Below, in pieces: positions 30,349 to 39,742 of a DNA stretch of 64,000 bases. The notes below the pieces were generated by a model. It made no database searches, was not told the DNA's origin, and was given only the letters and a program-made list of their open reading frames with translations. The translations under genes were made by a program, and so were the position numbers. The stretch is taken from contig NZ_BSRG01000002.1 of NCBI RefSeq assembly GCF_040363165.1, forward strand, positions 1 to 64,000. The letters are read 5' to 3'. Source of the DNA: Thermus sp. LT1-2-5 (GTDB lineage: Bacteria > Deinococcota > Deinococci > Deinococcales > Thermaceae). Positions within the stretch are counted from its first letter, which is position 1, and each line of letters opens with the position of its first letter.

Positions 30349-32919
30349 ATGGACCCAGCACCGGGCACCCACCTGCCCCAGGCGCTTTTGCCCCTTTTGC
30401 GCCAAGGGTTAACGGGGCTTCCCCAAGCCCTGAAGGGCGTGGCCCAGGCGCTTAAGGCCCACCGGGCCTACCTGTTCCGCTTAGAAGAGCGTCAAGGTGC
30501 CTGGCATGCAAGCCAGCTCGCCGAGTGGGCCGGGGAGGGGGTGAGCCCCCAGATCCAAAACCCCGCCCTCCAGAACCTACCCATGGAAGAGGCGGGGTAC
30601 GGGCGCTGGCTTAGCCACTTCCTGCAAAACCAGGCGGTGGCGGGCCCCGTGGCCAGTTTCCCCCTGGAGGAACAACCCCTCCTCCTGGCCCAGGAGATCC
30701 AAAGCCTCCTGGTGGTCCCCATCTTCGTGGAGGGAAGGCTTTGGGGCTTTTTGGGCGTGGACGATTGCCTGCGGAAAAGGCGCTTTTCCCAAGGGGAAGA
30801 AGCCCTCCTCCGCCTCCTCGCCGAAGCCCTGGCGCAGACTCTGGAGCTGTGGGAGCGGGCCCGCTGGCTCGGCTTTTTGGTGGAGGCCTCCCCCTTTTAC
30901 CTAGCCCGGCTTTCCCCGGAAGGCAGGCTTCTCCACGCCAATCACGCCCTAAGGCAGGCCTTTCCCCATGGGGTTTCGCTCCCGCTGACAAAGGCCTTGG
31001 CCGAGCCTGGGTCCCCCAAGACCCACTTCACGCGGGAAGGACGGGCCGTGGCCTGGACCCTGGTGGCGGTACCGGGACCGGGGGGCGTGGCCCTCGAGGT
31101 CCTGGCCCTAGGCGTGGACGTGACGGAACGGGAAGAGGCCGAAGCCCGGGAGCGGCGCTGGAACGCCTTCCGCAAAAACCTCCTCCGCATCTACGAAACC
31201 CTTATGGCCGAGGGGTTATCCGACTCCATTTTCGGCCTCATCCTGGACGCCGCCTTGGACACCATCCCCAGCGCCCAGGCGGGAAGCGTCACCGTGCTCA
31301 TGGAGGATGGCTGCTACCACTTCGTGGCGGCCAGGGGCTACCACCTAGAGGCCCTGCGCCAGGTCTGCTTGCGGCCGGAAGAACCCCTTTCCCTCACCAG
31401 CCACCACGCCGCCCTGGTCTTCACCTGGCGAGACCTCGCCCGCTTCAACGCCCGCTTGGACCCCAAAAGGCGGCAAGTCATGGAGGAAGCAGGCCGGGTT
31501 CGGGAGATCAAGGCCATCCTCTCCGTGCCCGTCTTCTTGGCCGGGGAGCGGAAAGCTTTCTTGTACTTGGACAACTTCGAGCGGGAAGACGCCTTTACCC
31601 CCCTAGACCTGGAGCTGGCCCAGGCCTTCGCCAGCCAGCTTGGCCTCCTCCTCAGGCGGATGGAGCTCGAGGGGCGGTTGCACTACCTGGCTTACCACGA
31701 CCCCCTCACGGGCCTCCCCAACCGCCTCTTCTTCCTGGACAAACTGGCCCAAGCCCTCAAGGAAGACCCCCACGGCCTGGCCCTCCTCTACCTGGACCTG
31801 GACGGGCTCAAGCTGGTGAACGACCTGGATGGCCACGCCGCCGGGGACGAGGTTCTGCGGGCGGTGGCCGCCCGCTTGAGGGCTGCCCTGCGCCCCCGCG
31901 ACCTGGTGGCCCGGCAGGGCGGCGACGAGTTCTTGGTCCTCCTCACCCACCTCAAGGGCCCCGAGGAGGCGGTGGCCGTAGCAGAAAGACTTCTTGAGGT
32001 GGTGCGCCTGCCCATCCCCGTGGGGGAACGGGTCTACCACCTCACCACTTCCGTGGGCCTGGCCCTGGGCACCCCAGGGCTTTCCCCAGGCGAGCTCTTG
32101 CAACGCGCGGACCTGGCCCTTTACCAAGCCAAGGGGGAAGGGAAAGACCGCCTGGCCTTCTTTGAAGCCAACCTGCAACAGGCCCTAAGGCGGGAAAGGG
32201 AATTGGTGGAGGCCCTAAGGCGGGACCTGGAAGGGGGAAAGGGGCTTGGGCTCGCCTACCAGCCCATCGTGGACTTGGCAACGGGTAGGCCCGTGGCCAT
32301 GGAAGCTCTGCTGCGCTGGCACCTCGCCCCTCCAGGCGAGTTCATCCCCCTCGCCGAGCGCCACCGCCTCATGGGAGCCTTGGGCCGCTTCGTGCTCAGG
32401 CGGGCCTGTGAGGAGCAGGCGAGGCACGGCCTGCCCGTGCACGTGAACGTGAGCCCGCAGGAGCTTCTAGACCCGGGGTATCCCACCCAGGTGGCGCAGG
32501 TCCTCGAGGACACCGGCTGCCCCCCGCAAGCCCTGGTCCTGGAGGTCACGGAGTCCACCCTCATCCCCGACGAGCGGGGCCGGGACGCCACACAAAGCCT
32601 TAAAGTGCTTCGGGCTCATGGGGTCAGGGTCTTTTTGGACGACTTCGGCAGCGGCCACTCCAGCCTGGAGCGCCTCTCCACCCTGCCCGTGGATGGGCTC
32701 AAGCTGGGCCAGGCCTTCACCCAGGCCCTAGGCAGCCCCCCAGACCCGCAAAGCCCCGCCGCCCGGGTGGTGGGGGCCGTCTTGGCCCTGGCCCAGGCCC
32801 TGGGCCTCGAGGCCATCGCCGAGGGGGTGGAGGACGAAGCCACCCTAGCCTACCTAAAAGCCTTGGGCTTCCGTTTGGGCCAGGGGTATCTATTGGGAAG
32901 GCCTTTACCTTTATACTAG
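30349..32919 (+). CDS. GAF-PAS-GAF-GGDEF-EAL cyclic-di-GMP protein
   Basis: 856 residues, no membrane segment. Sensor domains occupy about 1-420 (GAF, a short PAS-like piece, GAF), GGDEF about 425-590 and EAL about 600-856. Both catalytic domains look active. GGDEF is intact with an RxxD site (RPRD) five residues before. The EAL domain keeps MEALLRW, NVSP, LEVTES, DDFGSG, a lysine in DGLKLGQ and AEGVE. It could make or degrade cyclic di-GMP depending on the GAF input. Confidence 0.92.
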   Translation: MDPAPGTHLPQALLPLLRQGLTGLPQALKGVAQALKAHRAYLFRLEERQGAWHASQLAEWAGEGVSPQIQNPALQNLPMEEAGYGRWLSHFLQNQAVAGPVASFPLEEQPLLLAQEIQSLLVVPIFVEGRLWGFLGVDDCLRKRRFSQGEEALLRLLAEALAQTLELWERARWLGFLVEASPFYLARLSPEGRLLHANHALRQAFPHGVSLPLTKALAEPGSPKTHFTREGRAVAWTLVAVPGPGGVALEVLALGVDVTEREEAEARERRWNAFRKNLLRIYETLMAEGLSDSIFGLILDAALDTIPSAQAGSVTVLMEDGCYHFVAARGYHLEALRQVCLRPEEPLSLTSHHAALVFTWRDLARFNARLDPKRRQVMEEAGRVREIKAILSVPVFLAGERKAFLYLDNFEREDAFTPLDLELAQAFASQLGLLLRRMELEGRLHYLAYHDPLTGLPNRLFFLDKLAQALKEDPHGLALLYLDLDGLKLVNDLDGHAAGDEVLRAVAARLRAALRPRDLVARQGGDEFLVLLTHLKGPEEAVAVAERLLEVVRLPIPVGERVYHLTTSVGLALGTPGLSPGELLQRADLALYQAKGEGKDRLAFFEANLQQALRRERELVEALRRDLEGGKGLGLAYQPIVDLATGRPVAMEALLRWHLAPPGEFIPLAERHRLMGALGRFVLRRACEEQARHGLPVHVNVSPQELLDPGYPTQVAQVLEDTGCPPQALVLEVTESTLIPDERGRDATQSLKVLRAHGVRVFLDDFGSGHSSLERLSTLPVDGLKLGQAFTQALGSPPDPQSPAARVVGAVLALAQALGLEAIAEGVEDEATLAYLKALGFRLGQGYLLGRPLPLY

Positions 32920-32926
32920 GAGAAAG

Positions 32927-35863
32927 GTGCGGCTTAGCGATCCGTGGAAGCTCGTCTTGGCCTATTTCCTTCTCTCCTTGGCCTGGATTCTGGGAAGCGA
33001 TCGGCTTCTCCTTAGCTTCACCCCCTCACCCCAGGCCCTCACCTTCTGGCAAAGCGTCAAGGGAGTGGTTTTCGTCCTCTTATCCGGCGGGCTCATCGTC
33101 TTTTTGACCCGGACCTTTGAGCGCAAATGGCAAAGAACCGCCCAATCCTGGGAAGCCTCGGAGCGGCGCTTCCGTGCCCTGCTGGAAAACAGCCGCGAGC
33201 TCATCTACCTCCTGGATCAGGAAGGCCACATCCGCTACGTCTCCCCCAACGTGAAACAGGTTCTCCACTACAACCCCCAGGGCCACACCCGCCATGACCG
33301 ACGGGTCTTGGACTTCGTTCACCCCGAAGACCGCCCCTACGCTGAGGCGGCCCTGGAAGACCTCCTCCGCCACCCTGGGGAGATGCGGGAGTATCGCCTG
33401 CGCCTCCTGGACGGCCGGGGAAGGACGCGGGTGGTGCGGGTCTGGGGGAAAAACCTCTTGCACGAGCCCGCCGTCCAAGGCATCGTCCTGAACGTTATAG
33501 ATGAAACCGAAATAGAAGAGGAACGAAGCCGGCTCAAAAACGTTTTGGAAGCCCTACCAGGTGTGGTCTACCAAGCCCGGGTAACCGAAGATCAGGACCC
33601 CGCCTACGCTCCCCTTTTCTACGCCAGCCCCCAGTCGGAAACCCTTTTAGGCTATCCAGCAGAAAGCCTCCTGCAGGACCCCGCTTTCTTCTTCCAAAAG
33701 GTTCACCCCGAAGATCGGGCCGGGCTAGAAGAAACGATCCGGCGCGCGGTGAAAGAGGCGGGAAAAGCTCAGGTCTACACCTACCGCTTTCTCCACGGCC
33801 AAAAGAAGACCTGGGTCTGGCTTCGGGATACCTTGGCCTTTGACCCCGAAACCTGTCTCCTCACTGGCTACACTTACGATGTGAGCCAGGAAGTGGAGCA
33901 GGAAGCGCGCTTCCGCATCCTGGCGGAAACCGCCCCCGCCCTCATCCTCCTCTGGCAGCTGGAAGCGCCGGAAAACCCTGAGTCGGCTCGGCTCACTTTT
34001 GCCAACCCTATGGTCACCCAGCTTACCGGGTATACACTAGATGAGCTACAGAAAAAACCCATCTGGGAATTTGTTCACCCCGCTGACAAGGCAATGGTTC
34101 AAAAAAGAGGCCTAGCCCGTCTGCGGGGGGAAAACCCGCCTGGCCGCTACACCTTCCGCATTCTCACCAAAGAGGGAAAGGCGCGCTGGCTGGACTACTC
34201 CGCTGCCCGGGTGGAGGTGATGGGCAAACCCGCCATCCTGGGGGTGGGGTTGGACATCACCGAGGCGAAGGAGAAGGAGCTGGTCTTGGAGGCCTTCGCC
34301 CGGGTGAGCCTAGCCCTAAGGCAAAGCGAGGACCTGAAGGAAATGATGGAACACGCCCTGGACGCCGCTCTGAGTGTTTTGGAGGCACCTGTGGGAAGCA
34401 TCCTCCTCTACGACCAAGAAACGGGGCGGCTGGAGGAAGCGGCAAGCCGCGGCTGGCTCAAGGACATTCCCACCCCCCCTACGCTAGCCGAGGAAGGCAT
34501 GGTGGCCCGGGCCTTCCGGGGGGAAGTGGTGCTGAGCCCAGACCTCAAGCACGACCCCCGGGTGCGCCCCGGGGCTAAACCCTTGGTGCCCGAGGGCTGG
34601 AGTGGGGTGGTGGTGCCCATTTTGGCCGGCACAGAGCCCATTGGGGCCCTGACCCTGGCCTGGCCCCATCCCCGCATCCCTACCCCGTCGGAGGTGGAAC
34701 GAGCCCAACTCATCGCCGAGGCCATGGGCAACGCCGTGCGCCGGGCCAGCCTGCGGCGGAAGCTCGCCCGGCGGGTGGAACACCTGGAAGCCCTGCGGGC
34801 CATAGACCAAGCCATCACCAGCTCCCTAGACCTCGGCCCCACCTTGGAGATTTTCCTCAACCAGGTTATGCGTCTTCCCCTAGACGCCAGCGCCTGCTTC
34901 CTCTTCCACCCCCGGGAACGGGCGCTAGAACTTCGGGAACTCCGGGGCTTCCTCACCCCCAAGCGGCTTTGGCCTAAACGCGTCCTCCTAGGCCAAGGCC
35001 ATGTGGGCAAGGCCGCCCTCCTCGGCGAGGTGGTCCACGTGCTCGACCTCGGCCAAGACCCTGGGGCCATTCCCGAGCTCATGCAAAAGGAAGGCTTCGT
35101 GGCGGAACGGGTCTACCCCCTTTTCGCCAAGGGCAAGCTTTTGGGGGCCCTCGCCGTCTTCACCCGCAGGCCCTGGAACCTTTCCCCGGAGGAGGAGGAG
35201 TTCCTCGAGGCCCTGGTGGGGCAAGGGGCTGTGGCCTTAGACAACGCCCTCACCTTCCAAGAGCTCCAGAAAAGCCAGCGGGAGCTGGAAGCCGCTTACG
35301 AGCTCACCCTCTTGGGTTGGGCCAAGGCGGTGGAACTCCGCGACCAGGAAACCGCCGGGCACACGGAGCGGGTCACCGAGCTTACCCTGCGCCTAGCCCG
35401 GGCCCTCGACGTGCCCGAGGAGGACCTGGACCACATCCGGCGCGGGGCCATCCTGCACGATGTGGGCAAGATCGCCATCCCCGACGCCATCCTCCTGAAG
35501 CCGGGCCCCTTAACGGAGGAAGAGTGGCGGGTGATGCGGATGCACCCGGTCTACGCCTACGAGTGGCTTTCCGGCATCCCCTTCCTGAAGAAAGCCCTGG
35601 AAATCCCCTACGCCCACCACGAGCGCTGGGATGGCTCGGGGTACCCTAGGGGGCTCAAGGGGCTGGAAATCCCCCTCTCCGCCCGCATCTTCGCCGTGGT
35701 GGACGTCTACGACGCCCTCACCTCCGACCGCCCCTACCGCAAGGCCTGGCCCCGGGAGAAGGCTCTGGCCTACCTTAAAGAGGAAGCGGGCAGGCAGTTT
35801 GACCCCGAGGTGGTGGCGGCCTTCCTAAGGCTCCTGGAGGAGCCCCCACCCGACCTTCCCTAG
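32927..35863 (+). CDS. PAS-PAS-PAS-GAF-GAF-HD-GYP phosphodiesterase
   Basis: 978 residues with GTG start. Two N-terminal membrane helices (about 8-28 and 40-60) are followed by PAS domains (about 75-450), two GAF domains (about 460-775) and an HD-GYP domain (about 790-960). The metal and signature motifs [16 protein letters not shown] and [14 protein letters not shown] are all present, so it should hydrolyse cyclic di-GMP. It begins 7 bp after the GGDEF-EAL gene, and probably all three form one regulatory unit. Confidence 0.92.
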   Translation: MRLSDPWKLVLAYFLLSLAWILGSDRLLLSFTPSPQALTFWQSVKGVVFVLLSGGLIVFLTRTFERKWQRTAQSWEASERRFRALLENSRELIYLLDQEGHIRYVSPNVKQVLHYNPQGHTRHDRRVLDFVHPEDRPYAEAALEDLLRHPGEMREYRLRLLDGRGRTRVVRVWGKNLLHEPAVQGIVLNVIDETEIEEERSRLKNVLEALPGVVYQARVTEDQDPAYAPLFYASPQSETLLGYPAESLLQDPAFFFQKVHPEDRAGLEETIRRAVKEAGKAQVYTYRFLHGQKKTWVWLRDTLAFDPETCLLTGYTYDVSQEVEQEARFRILAETAPALILLWQLEAPENPESARLTFANPMVTQLTGYTLDELQKKPIWEFVHPADKAMVQKRGLARLRGENPPGRYTFRILTKEGKARWLDYSAARVEVMGKPAILGVGLDITEAKEKELVLEAFARVSLALRQSEDLKEMMEHALDAALSVLEAPVGSILLYDQETGRLEEAASRGWLKDIPTPPTLAEEGMVARAFRGEVVLSPDLKHDPRVRPGAKPLVPEGWSGVVVPILAGTEPIGALTLAWPHPRIPTPSEVERAQLIAEAMGNAVRRASLRRKLARRVEHLEALRAIDQAITSSLDLGPTLEIFLNQVMRLPLDASACFLFHPRERALELRELRGFLTPKRLWPKRVLLGQGHVGKAALLGEVVHVLDLGQDPGAIPELMQKEGFVAERVYPLFAKGKLLGALAVFTRRPWNLSPEEEEFLEALVGQGAVALDNALTFQELQKSQRELEAAYELTLLGWAKAVELRDQETAGHTERVTELTLRLARALDVPEEDLDHIRRGAILHDVGKIAIPDAILLKPGPLTEEEWRVMRMHPVYAYEWLSGIPFLKKALEIPYAHHERWDGSGYPRGLKGLEIPLSARIFAVVDVYDALTSDRPYRKAWPREKALAYLKEEAGRQFDPEVVAAFLRLLEEPPPDLP

Positions 35864-36159
35864 TCCCAACCCAAAAGCCGCCTGGCCTCCGGGGAGAGCC
35901 GGGCCGGGGTCCAGGGCGGGTCAAAGGTGAGCTCCACCCGCACCTCCTCCACCCCCGGAAGGGCGGACAAGGCCCGCCGCACCGCCTCCCCCAGGCTGTC
36001 GTGCAAGGGGCAGCCCGGGGTGGTGAGGGTCATGCGCACAAAGGCTTGGGGAGGCTCTACCTTGAGCTCGTAAACGAGGCCTAGGTTCACCACGTCCAGG
36101 CCCAGCTCCGGGTCGTAAACCGCCTCGAGCAGGTTCCAGGCTTGCGCTTCCAGGTTCAT
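35860..36159 (-). CDS. DUF59 (MIP18/PaaD-type) metal-sulfur cluster assembly protein
   Basis: A 99-residue DUF59 protein from ATG 36159, preceded by [29 protein letters not shown] and [15 protein letters not shown], with the reactive cysteine, match the SufT/PaaD family that helps place Fe-S clusters in target proteins. It overlaps by 4 bp the end of the membrane gene upstream, so both depend on the motif-A promoter at 37343. Confidence 0.9.
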   Translation of the reverse strand: MNLEAQAWNLLEAVYDPELGLDVVNLGLVYELKVEPPQAFVRMTLTTPGCPLHDSLGEAVRRALSALPGVEEVRVELTFDPPWTPARLSPEARRLLGWD

Positions 36160-37307
36160 CGCCGCATCACCTCCCAAAGGGCGTAGGCGTGCACCACCGC
36201 CCCCACGGCCACCCCCCAGGCCGCTTGGGGCAAGAAGGGGAAAAGAAGCGCCCCCACCGCCCAAAGCCCTCCTGCTAGGTAGCCGAGCCTTTCCGGCAAC
36301 ATCTCCCTAAGGAGCGGCACCGGAACTTTCCCCGCCTTGGAGGCATAACGGTGGGTCCAGACCAAGAAGGGAAGGATTTTGTAAAGCATCCCGCTCACCA
36401 CGAGGCCCACAAACCCCAGGGCAAACCACAAAGCGGCCCAGATCGGCCTAAGGGGAAGGCAAGCCAGGGCTAGCCCCAGGAAAAACAGCCCCACCAGGTA
36501 GTGGTGCACCCCGATGTCCAACCTGCGCTTCGCCCGGCGGCGCAGGATGCGGTAGGTGTCGTAAAGGGCGAGGCCATAGGCCAGGAGAAGGAGGCCGTAC
36601 CCCAGCCTCTCCCCCAAGGCCAGGCCCCAAAGCCCCAGGTTGGCGGTCCAAAGCAAAAGCCCTAAGACCCCCTCGTCCACCCCGTGGGTTAGGGTGAACA
36701 TGGAAACCAGCTTGTACCCCACCCCCAGGATGGAAAGGAGGAAGATCCCACCAAGGCCGGCCAAAAGGTGCCAAGCGAGACGCTCGGGGTCGTAGAGGCC
36801 AAAACGGAGGCTCAAGGCCTGGAAGAGGCCCACAAAGGGGGTGAGGAGCAGGTAGAAGACCACCCAGGCCAAAGCGGTGGCCACCCGATTCCACCGGGGA
36901 GCGCGGCGGAAGGTCCGGTAGGCGTGGTAAGCGAAGAGGAGAAGGGCCAACAGGGTAATGCCGCCGCCGATGGGAACGAGGGTGGGTGCCTGGAGGAAGC
37001 CTAGGACCAAGAGGGCTACCCCCAAGGCCCAAAGGGCCATCCCCGGGTAGCCGAGGCCCGAGCGGTGCAGGGGCGCCTCCAACACCACCGGCAGAAGCTG
37101 GTGCAAGGCCCCAAGGAGCACCCCCACCCCGTACCCCAAGAGGTAAAGGTGGGCCCCCGCCAGGCCCAAGGGGTGCCTGGGAATGAGGAAAGCCTCCGGA
37201 TGGAGGGCTAAAAGCACGGCGCTAGCAAGAAGAAACGCTTCCCCTAGAAAGATGAACCCCGCCGGAATGGCCAAGGGGATGATCCGGGAGTGAGGGGTCG
37301 CCACCAT
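36156..37307 (-). CDS. Polytopic membrane protein with heme-copper-oxidase-like histidines
   Basis: 383 residues from ATG 37307, about twelve hydrophobic helices. Histidines in helix contexts ([42 protein letters not shown]) recall subunit I of the heme-copper oxidase/NorB superfamily, but the standard metal-site motifs are not complete. The start was chosen because a TGA-N6-TCA activator box is centred 41.5 bp upstream and would be transcribed from this ATG; an ATG at 37343 lies against that box. Function unknown, probably tied to nitrogen-oxide respiration. Confidence 0.7.
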   Translation of the reverse strand: MVATPHSRIIPLAIPAGFIFLGEAFLLASAVLLALHPEAFLIPRHPLGLAGAHLYLLGYGVGVLLGALHQLLPVVLEAPLHRSGLGYPGMALWALGVALLVLGFLQAPTLVPIGGGITLLALLLFAYHAYRTFRRAPRWNRVATALAWVVFYLLLTPFVGLFQALSLRFGLYDPERLAWHLLAGLGGIFLLSILGVGYKLVSMFTLTHGVDEGVLGLLLWTANLGLWGLALGERLGYGLLLLAYGLALYDTYRILRRRAKRRLDIGVHHYLVGLFFLGLALACLPLRPIWAALWFALGFVGLVVSGMLYKILPFLVWTHRYASKAGKVPVPLLREMLPERLGYLAGGLWAVGALLFPFLPQAAWGVAVGAVVHAYALWEVMRR

Positions 37308-37342
37308 GCCTTGATCCTGCGCCTTGCCCCAGCGAGGAGCCA

Positions 37343-37354
37343 TAACCTAGGTCA
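37343..37354 (-). promoter_or_regulatory. Motif A site A1 (candidate DnrT box)
   Basis: On the minus strand TGACCTAGGTTA followed by TGG. Its centre is 41.5 bp from the ATG at 37307, with CAGGAT (A and T in the two key -10 positions) at -12 to -7 of that ATG. A leaderless, activator-dependent promoter is inferred for the membrane protein/DUF59 pair. Confidence 0.6.
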
Positions 37355-37357
37355 TGG

Positions 37358-38200
37358 CTAACGGCCGGGGGGCAGGAGGGTAAGGGTATCCCCCTCCGCC
37401 AGAGGCGTGGCGAGCCCTTCCAGGTAGCGCACGTCGCGGCCGTTTCGCAGCACGGCGAACCGGGGCCTGAGGCGCCAAAGCGTCTTGGGCTCCAGCCAAA
37501 GCCCCACCTCCTCCTCGGCGAAGAGGGGCTCCAAGGAAAGGTCCCGCAAAGCCGGGTTCGCGGCGTAAACCTTGCGCAAGGCCTCCTCCACGCTTAGCGC
37601 CCGCAACCCAAGGGGCTTGGGCAAGGCGGGCTGGGCCAGGCCCAAGGCCTGGAAGCGCACGGCAGCGCCCCCCTCCTTTAGGGCCAAAGCGGCGTCAAAG
37701 CCCTTGCGCATCACCTCCTCCTGGGCCGAGAGGTACACGAGCCAAGGGCGCACGTCCCGCACCCTTTCCGCCACGTACCGCCCCACCTGGGCGAAGGAAA
37801 GCCCCACGTACTCCGGGGGAATGAAGGCCCCTTTTGGCCCCAAGCCCCCGTGCCAAAGCCCCGCCCGGTATATCTCCCGGGCGAACTCCGCCGAGGTATC
37901 CACCCCCAGGGTGCGGGCGAACCAGGCGGCGAAAAAGGCCCGCCTCAGGTAAAGCTCCTCCTCCGGCACCCGCCCCTCCCAGCCCAGAGCCTTGGCAGTG
38001 CCCGGGTGGCGGCTTAGGTGATCGTACACCCGGGCCACGAAGGAGGCGGCGCCTTCCAGAAGCCTTTCCGCATCCAGGCGCATGGCCCGCTTGGCCTCCT
38101 CGGTGAGCCCTCCGAAGGCGAGGAGGTCCTGGAAGACCTCCTCGGGCAAAGGGGGCAGGTCCAACACCAGGGCTTCCATCCCCACCTCTACGGCGCTCAT
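37358..38200 (-). CDS. Protoglobin domain fused to a MoaD/ThiS-like domain
   Basis: 280 residues from ATG 38200, overlapping the upstream stop (ATGA). Residues about 20-165 read as a protoglobin/globin-sensor fold: LTEEAKRAMRLDAERLLEG, then the region around His117 in GLWHGGLGPKGAFIPPEYVG, which aligns with the proximal-histidine segment of globin-coupled sensors. Residues about 185-280 resemble MoaD (VRFQALG at the start, EGDTLTLLPPGR at the end) but end in Gly-Arg, not Gly-Gly, so thiocarboxylate chemistry is unlikely. Probably a heme-based sensor or scavenger of NO or O2. No characterised protein with this architecture comes to mind. Confidence 0.75.
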   Translation of the reverse strand: MSAVEVGMEALVLDLPPLPEEVFQDLLAFGGLTEEAKRAMRLDAERLLEGAASFVARVYDHLSRHPGTAKALGWEGRVPEEELYLRRAFFAAWFARTLGVDTSAEFAREIYRAGLWHGGLGPKGAFIPPEYVGLSFAQVGRYVAERVRDVRPWLVYLSAQEEVMRKGFDAALALKEGGAAVRFQALGLAQPALPKPLGLRALSVEEALRKVYAANPALRDLSLEPLFAEEEVGLWLEPKTLWRLRPRFAVLRNGRDVRYLEGLATPLAEGDTLTLLPPGR

Positions 38201-38634
38201 ATCCCCCTCCTTTCCCGCTCCTCGCGCATTTTTCTCAGCATATCCGCCGTCACCACCCGCTGGGTCATGGCGCGGGCAAAGACCAGGGTGGCAAGAAGCT
38301 GCAGGGCGCCGGAAAGCCCAAGCCAAGGGCGAAGCCCCTCCTGCCCCAGGAGGTAAAAGGGCTCCAGGCAAAGGCGCAGGAGGAGGCCGGCATTGAGGAG
38401 GAAAAAGGTGAGGGCCTCGAGGCGGTCCTGCCGAAGCCCCCCCGGTCTGGGCATCATCCAGTAGGCCACGCCCATGACCATCTGCAGGAAGAAGCCCACG
38501 AGCCCGGCGTGCACGTGGCTTGGCCGAAAGGGGCCCACGAGGTGGGGGGCAAGGTAAAAAAGTGCCCCCAAGAAAGCGGTGTAGACCAGGTATACGAGGG
38601 CAGCCCGCACAAAGAGGAAGTGCCAAAAGCCCAT
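38197..38634 (-). CDS. Mini heme-copper-oxidase-like membrane protein 1
   Basis: 145 residues with about four membrane helices. RPSHVHAGLVGFFLQMVMGVAYWMMPR (split here as RPSHVHAGLVG and GVAYWMMPR) resembles one helix hairpin of cbb3/NorB subunit I, with two histidines. The tail is very basic (MREERERRGI). It lies in an operon of DUF2249 proteins and the protoglobin-MoaD gene. It is too short for a catalytic oxidase; a heme-binding or accessory role is inferred. Confidence 0.72.
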   Translation of the reverse strand: MGFWHFLFVRAALVYLVYTAFLGALFYLAPHLVGPFRPSHVHAGLVGFFLQMVMGVAYWMMPRPGGLRQDRLEALTFFLLNAGLLLRLCLEPFYLLGQEGLRPWLGLSGALQLLATLVFARAMTQRVVTADMLRKMREERERRGI

Positions 38635-39422
38635 TACCCCCCCTTACGGATGAGGAGCTTCACCCGCCCTGGGCCCAAGTCCTCGAGGGCGTAGGCGTGT
38701 CCCTCCTCCTCTAGACGGGCCAAGAGGTGAACGGGTCGGCGCACGTGGTGGACCAAGAGCTTCTCCCCCGGCTTCAGCGCTGCCAGGGCCTCGAGGACCC
38801 GCACCATGGGCAGGGGCGGTTCCAGGTTCTCCTCAATGAAGACTTCCGCCTGGTAGGCTTCCCAGTCCGCCTCGGCCAAGCCCGCCCCCTGTAGGCCCGC
38901 CTTCTCGCCCCCACCCTGGCGGTAGAAGTGGGCCCGGTAGTGCCGCTCCCCCAGCTGTTCGCACCAGGCCAAAAATCCCTGCTTGGCCAAAACCTTGTAA
39001 AGGGGCACGGGCTCAAAAAGGACCTCCAGCACAAGCCTCTCCCCCGGCCCCACTTCCTTGACGGCAGCCATGATGTTTGGGAAGGGTTCGCCTCCTCCTT
39101 CCAGGATGGGCCGCACGTCCAGGTGGAAACCCACGGGGGCGGAAAGCCAAGCGGGGGGTGGGGTACCCAGCAGGCTTTCCTCCGCCAAGGGCATAGAAGG
39201 TCTGGCCTCTACCCCCAAGGCGCGGTTGAGCCTAGCCACAAGCTCCTCCGGCGCAAGCCCCCCGATCCTCGCCGCCTGGGCCACGGTGACCAGGCTAGGC
39301 ATGGTCCGGCGGAGAAGGGGGTTTTTGAGCTTGTGGAAGGCGGGGCTCGCCTCCAAGAAGACCTCCAGGAGCTCGGGCCAGCGCCTCAGGACCTCCGCCA
39401 CCTTCATCTCCGGCCGGACCAT
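38634..39422 (-). CDS. DUF1858 plus two DUF2249 domains
   Basis: 262 residues from ATG 39422. The N-terminal DUF1858 domain (about 1-65: MKVAEVLRRWPELLEVFLE, LVTVAQAARIGGL) is followed by two DUF2249 domains (about 95-170 and 190-262), each with a LDVRP- or FIEENL-type start and a GER/GEKLLV turn. These domains often sit with hemerythrin, ScdA and denitrification genes in other genomes; their biochemistry is unknown. It is coupled to the next gene by TAATG. Confidence 0.85.
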   Translation of the reverse strand: MVRPEMKVAEVLRRWPELLEVFLEASPAFHKLKNPLLRRTMPSLVTVAQAARIGGLAPEELVARLNRALGVEARPSMPLAEESLLGTPPPAWLSAPVGFHLDVRPILEGGGEPFPNIMAAVKEVGPGERLVLEVLFEPVPLYKVLAKQGFLAWCEQLGERHYRAHFYRQGGGEKAGLQGAGLAEADWEAYQAEVFIEENLEPPLPMVRVLEALAALKPGEKLLVHHVRRPVHLLARLEEEGHAYALEDLGPGRVKLLIRKGG

Positions 39423-39430
39423 GTCCCCCC

Positions 39431-39649
39431 CTAGCGCCGGGTGATCCGCACCCGCCACACCTCGGGGCCCGCCTCGAGGTACTCCCAAGCGAAGGCCCCG
39501 GGCCGCTCCGCCTGCAGCTGGTAGTAAAGGGGCTTGGGATCGTGGTCGTTGACCAAAACCAAACTCTCCCCCGGCGCAAGGCCGTCAAATACGCCGAAGA
39601 TCCGGGGATGCCGCTCCCTTGGGGGTATGTCCCGCACATCTAGCTCCAT
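39431..39649 (-). CDS. DUF2249 single-domain protein
   Basis: 72 residues: MELDVRDIPPRERHPRIFG, then FDGLAPGESLVLVNDHDPKPLYYQL and AFAWEYLEAGPEVWRVRITR, a textbook DUF2249 (TusA-like fold). It is the first gene of a four-gene minus-strand operon leading to the protoglobin-MoaD gene. The ATG is only about 3 nt from the start point predicted from the upstream motif-A box. Confidence 0.88.
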   Translation of the reverse strand: MELDVRDIPPRERHPRIFGVFDGLAPGESLVLVNDHDPKPLYYQLQAERPGAFAWEYLEAGPEVWRVRITRR

Positions 39650-39688
39650 AGCGCCCCCAGTCTCCCGAAAGCGGCTCCGCTTCCGCCA

Positions 39689-39700
39689 TGACCCAGGTCA
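39689..39700 (-). promoter_or_regulatory. Motif A site A2 (candidate DnrT box)
   Basis: TGACCTGGGTCA on the minus strand, followed by TGG. A GAGACT hexamer lies at the -10 position (one base further than at the other sites), and the ATG of the DUF2249 gene at 39649 follows the predicted start point by about 3 nt. Confidence 0.6.
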
Positions 39701-39701
39701 A

Positions 39702-39723
39702 AGCCCCCGCCAAAAGCGGGGGC
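39702..39723 (-). terminator. Terminator after narK
   Basis: GCCCCCGC and GCGGGGGC arms around a 5-nt AAAAG/CTTTT-type loop, with CTTTG following on the minus strand, 20 bp downstream of the narK stop. It insulates narK from the motif-A promoter of the DUF2249 operon. Confidence 0.7.
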
Positions 39724-39742
39724 CCACCGGCTAGGCTTTGGC

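Noticed and set aside
38201-38626. Extension of the protoglobin-MoaD frame upstream
   Set aside because: It is a shadow of the mini membrane protein gene; the real start is the ATGA overlap at 38200.
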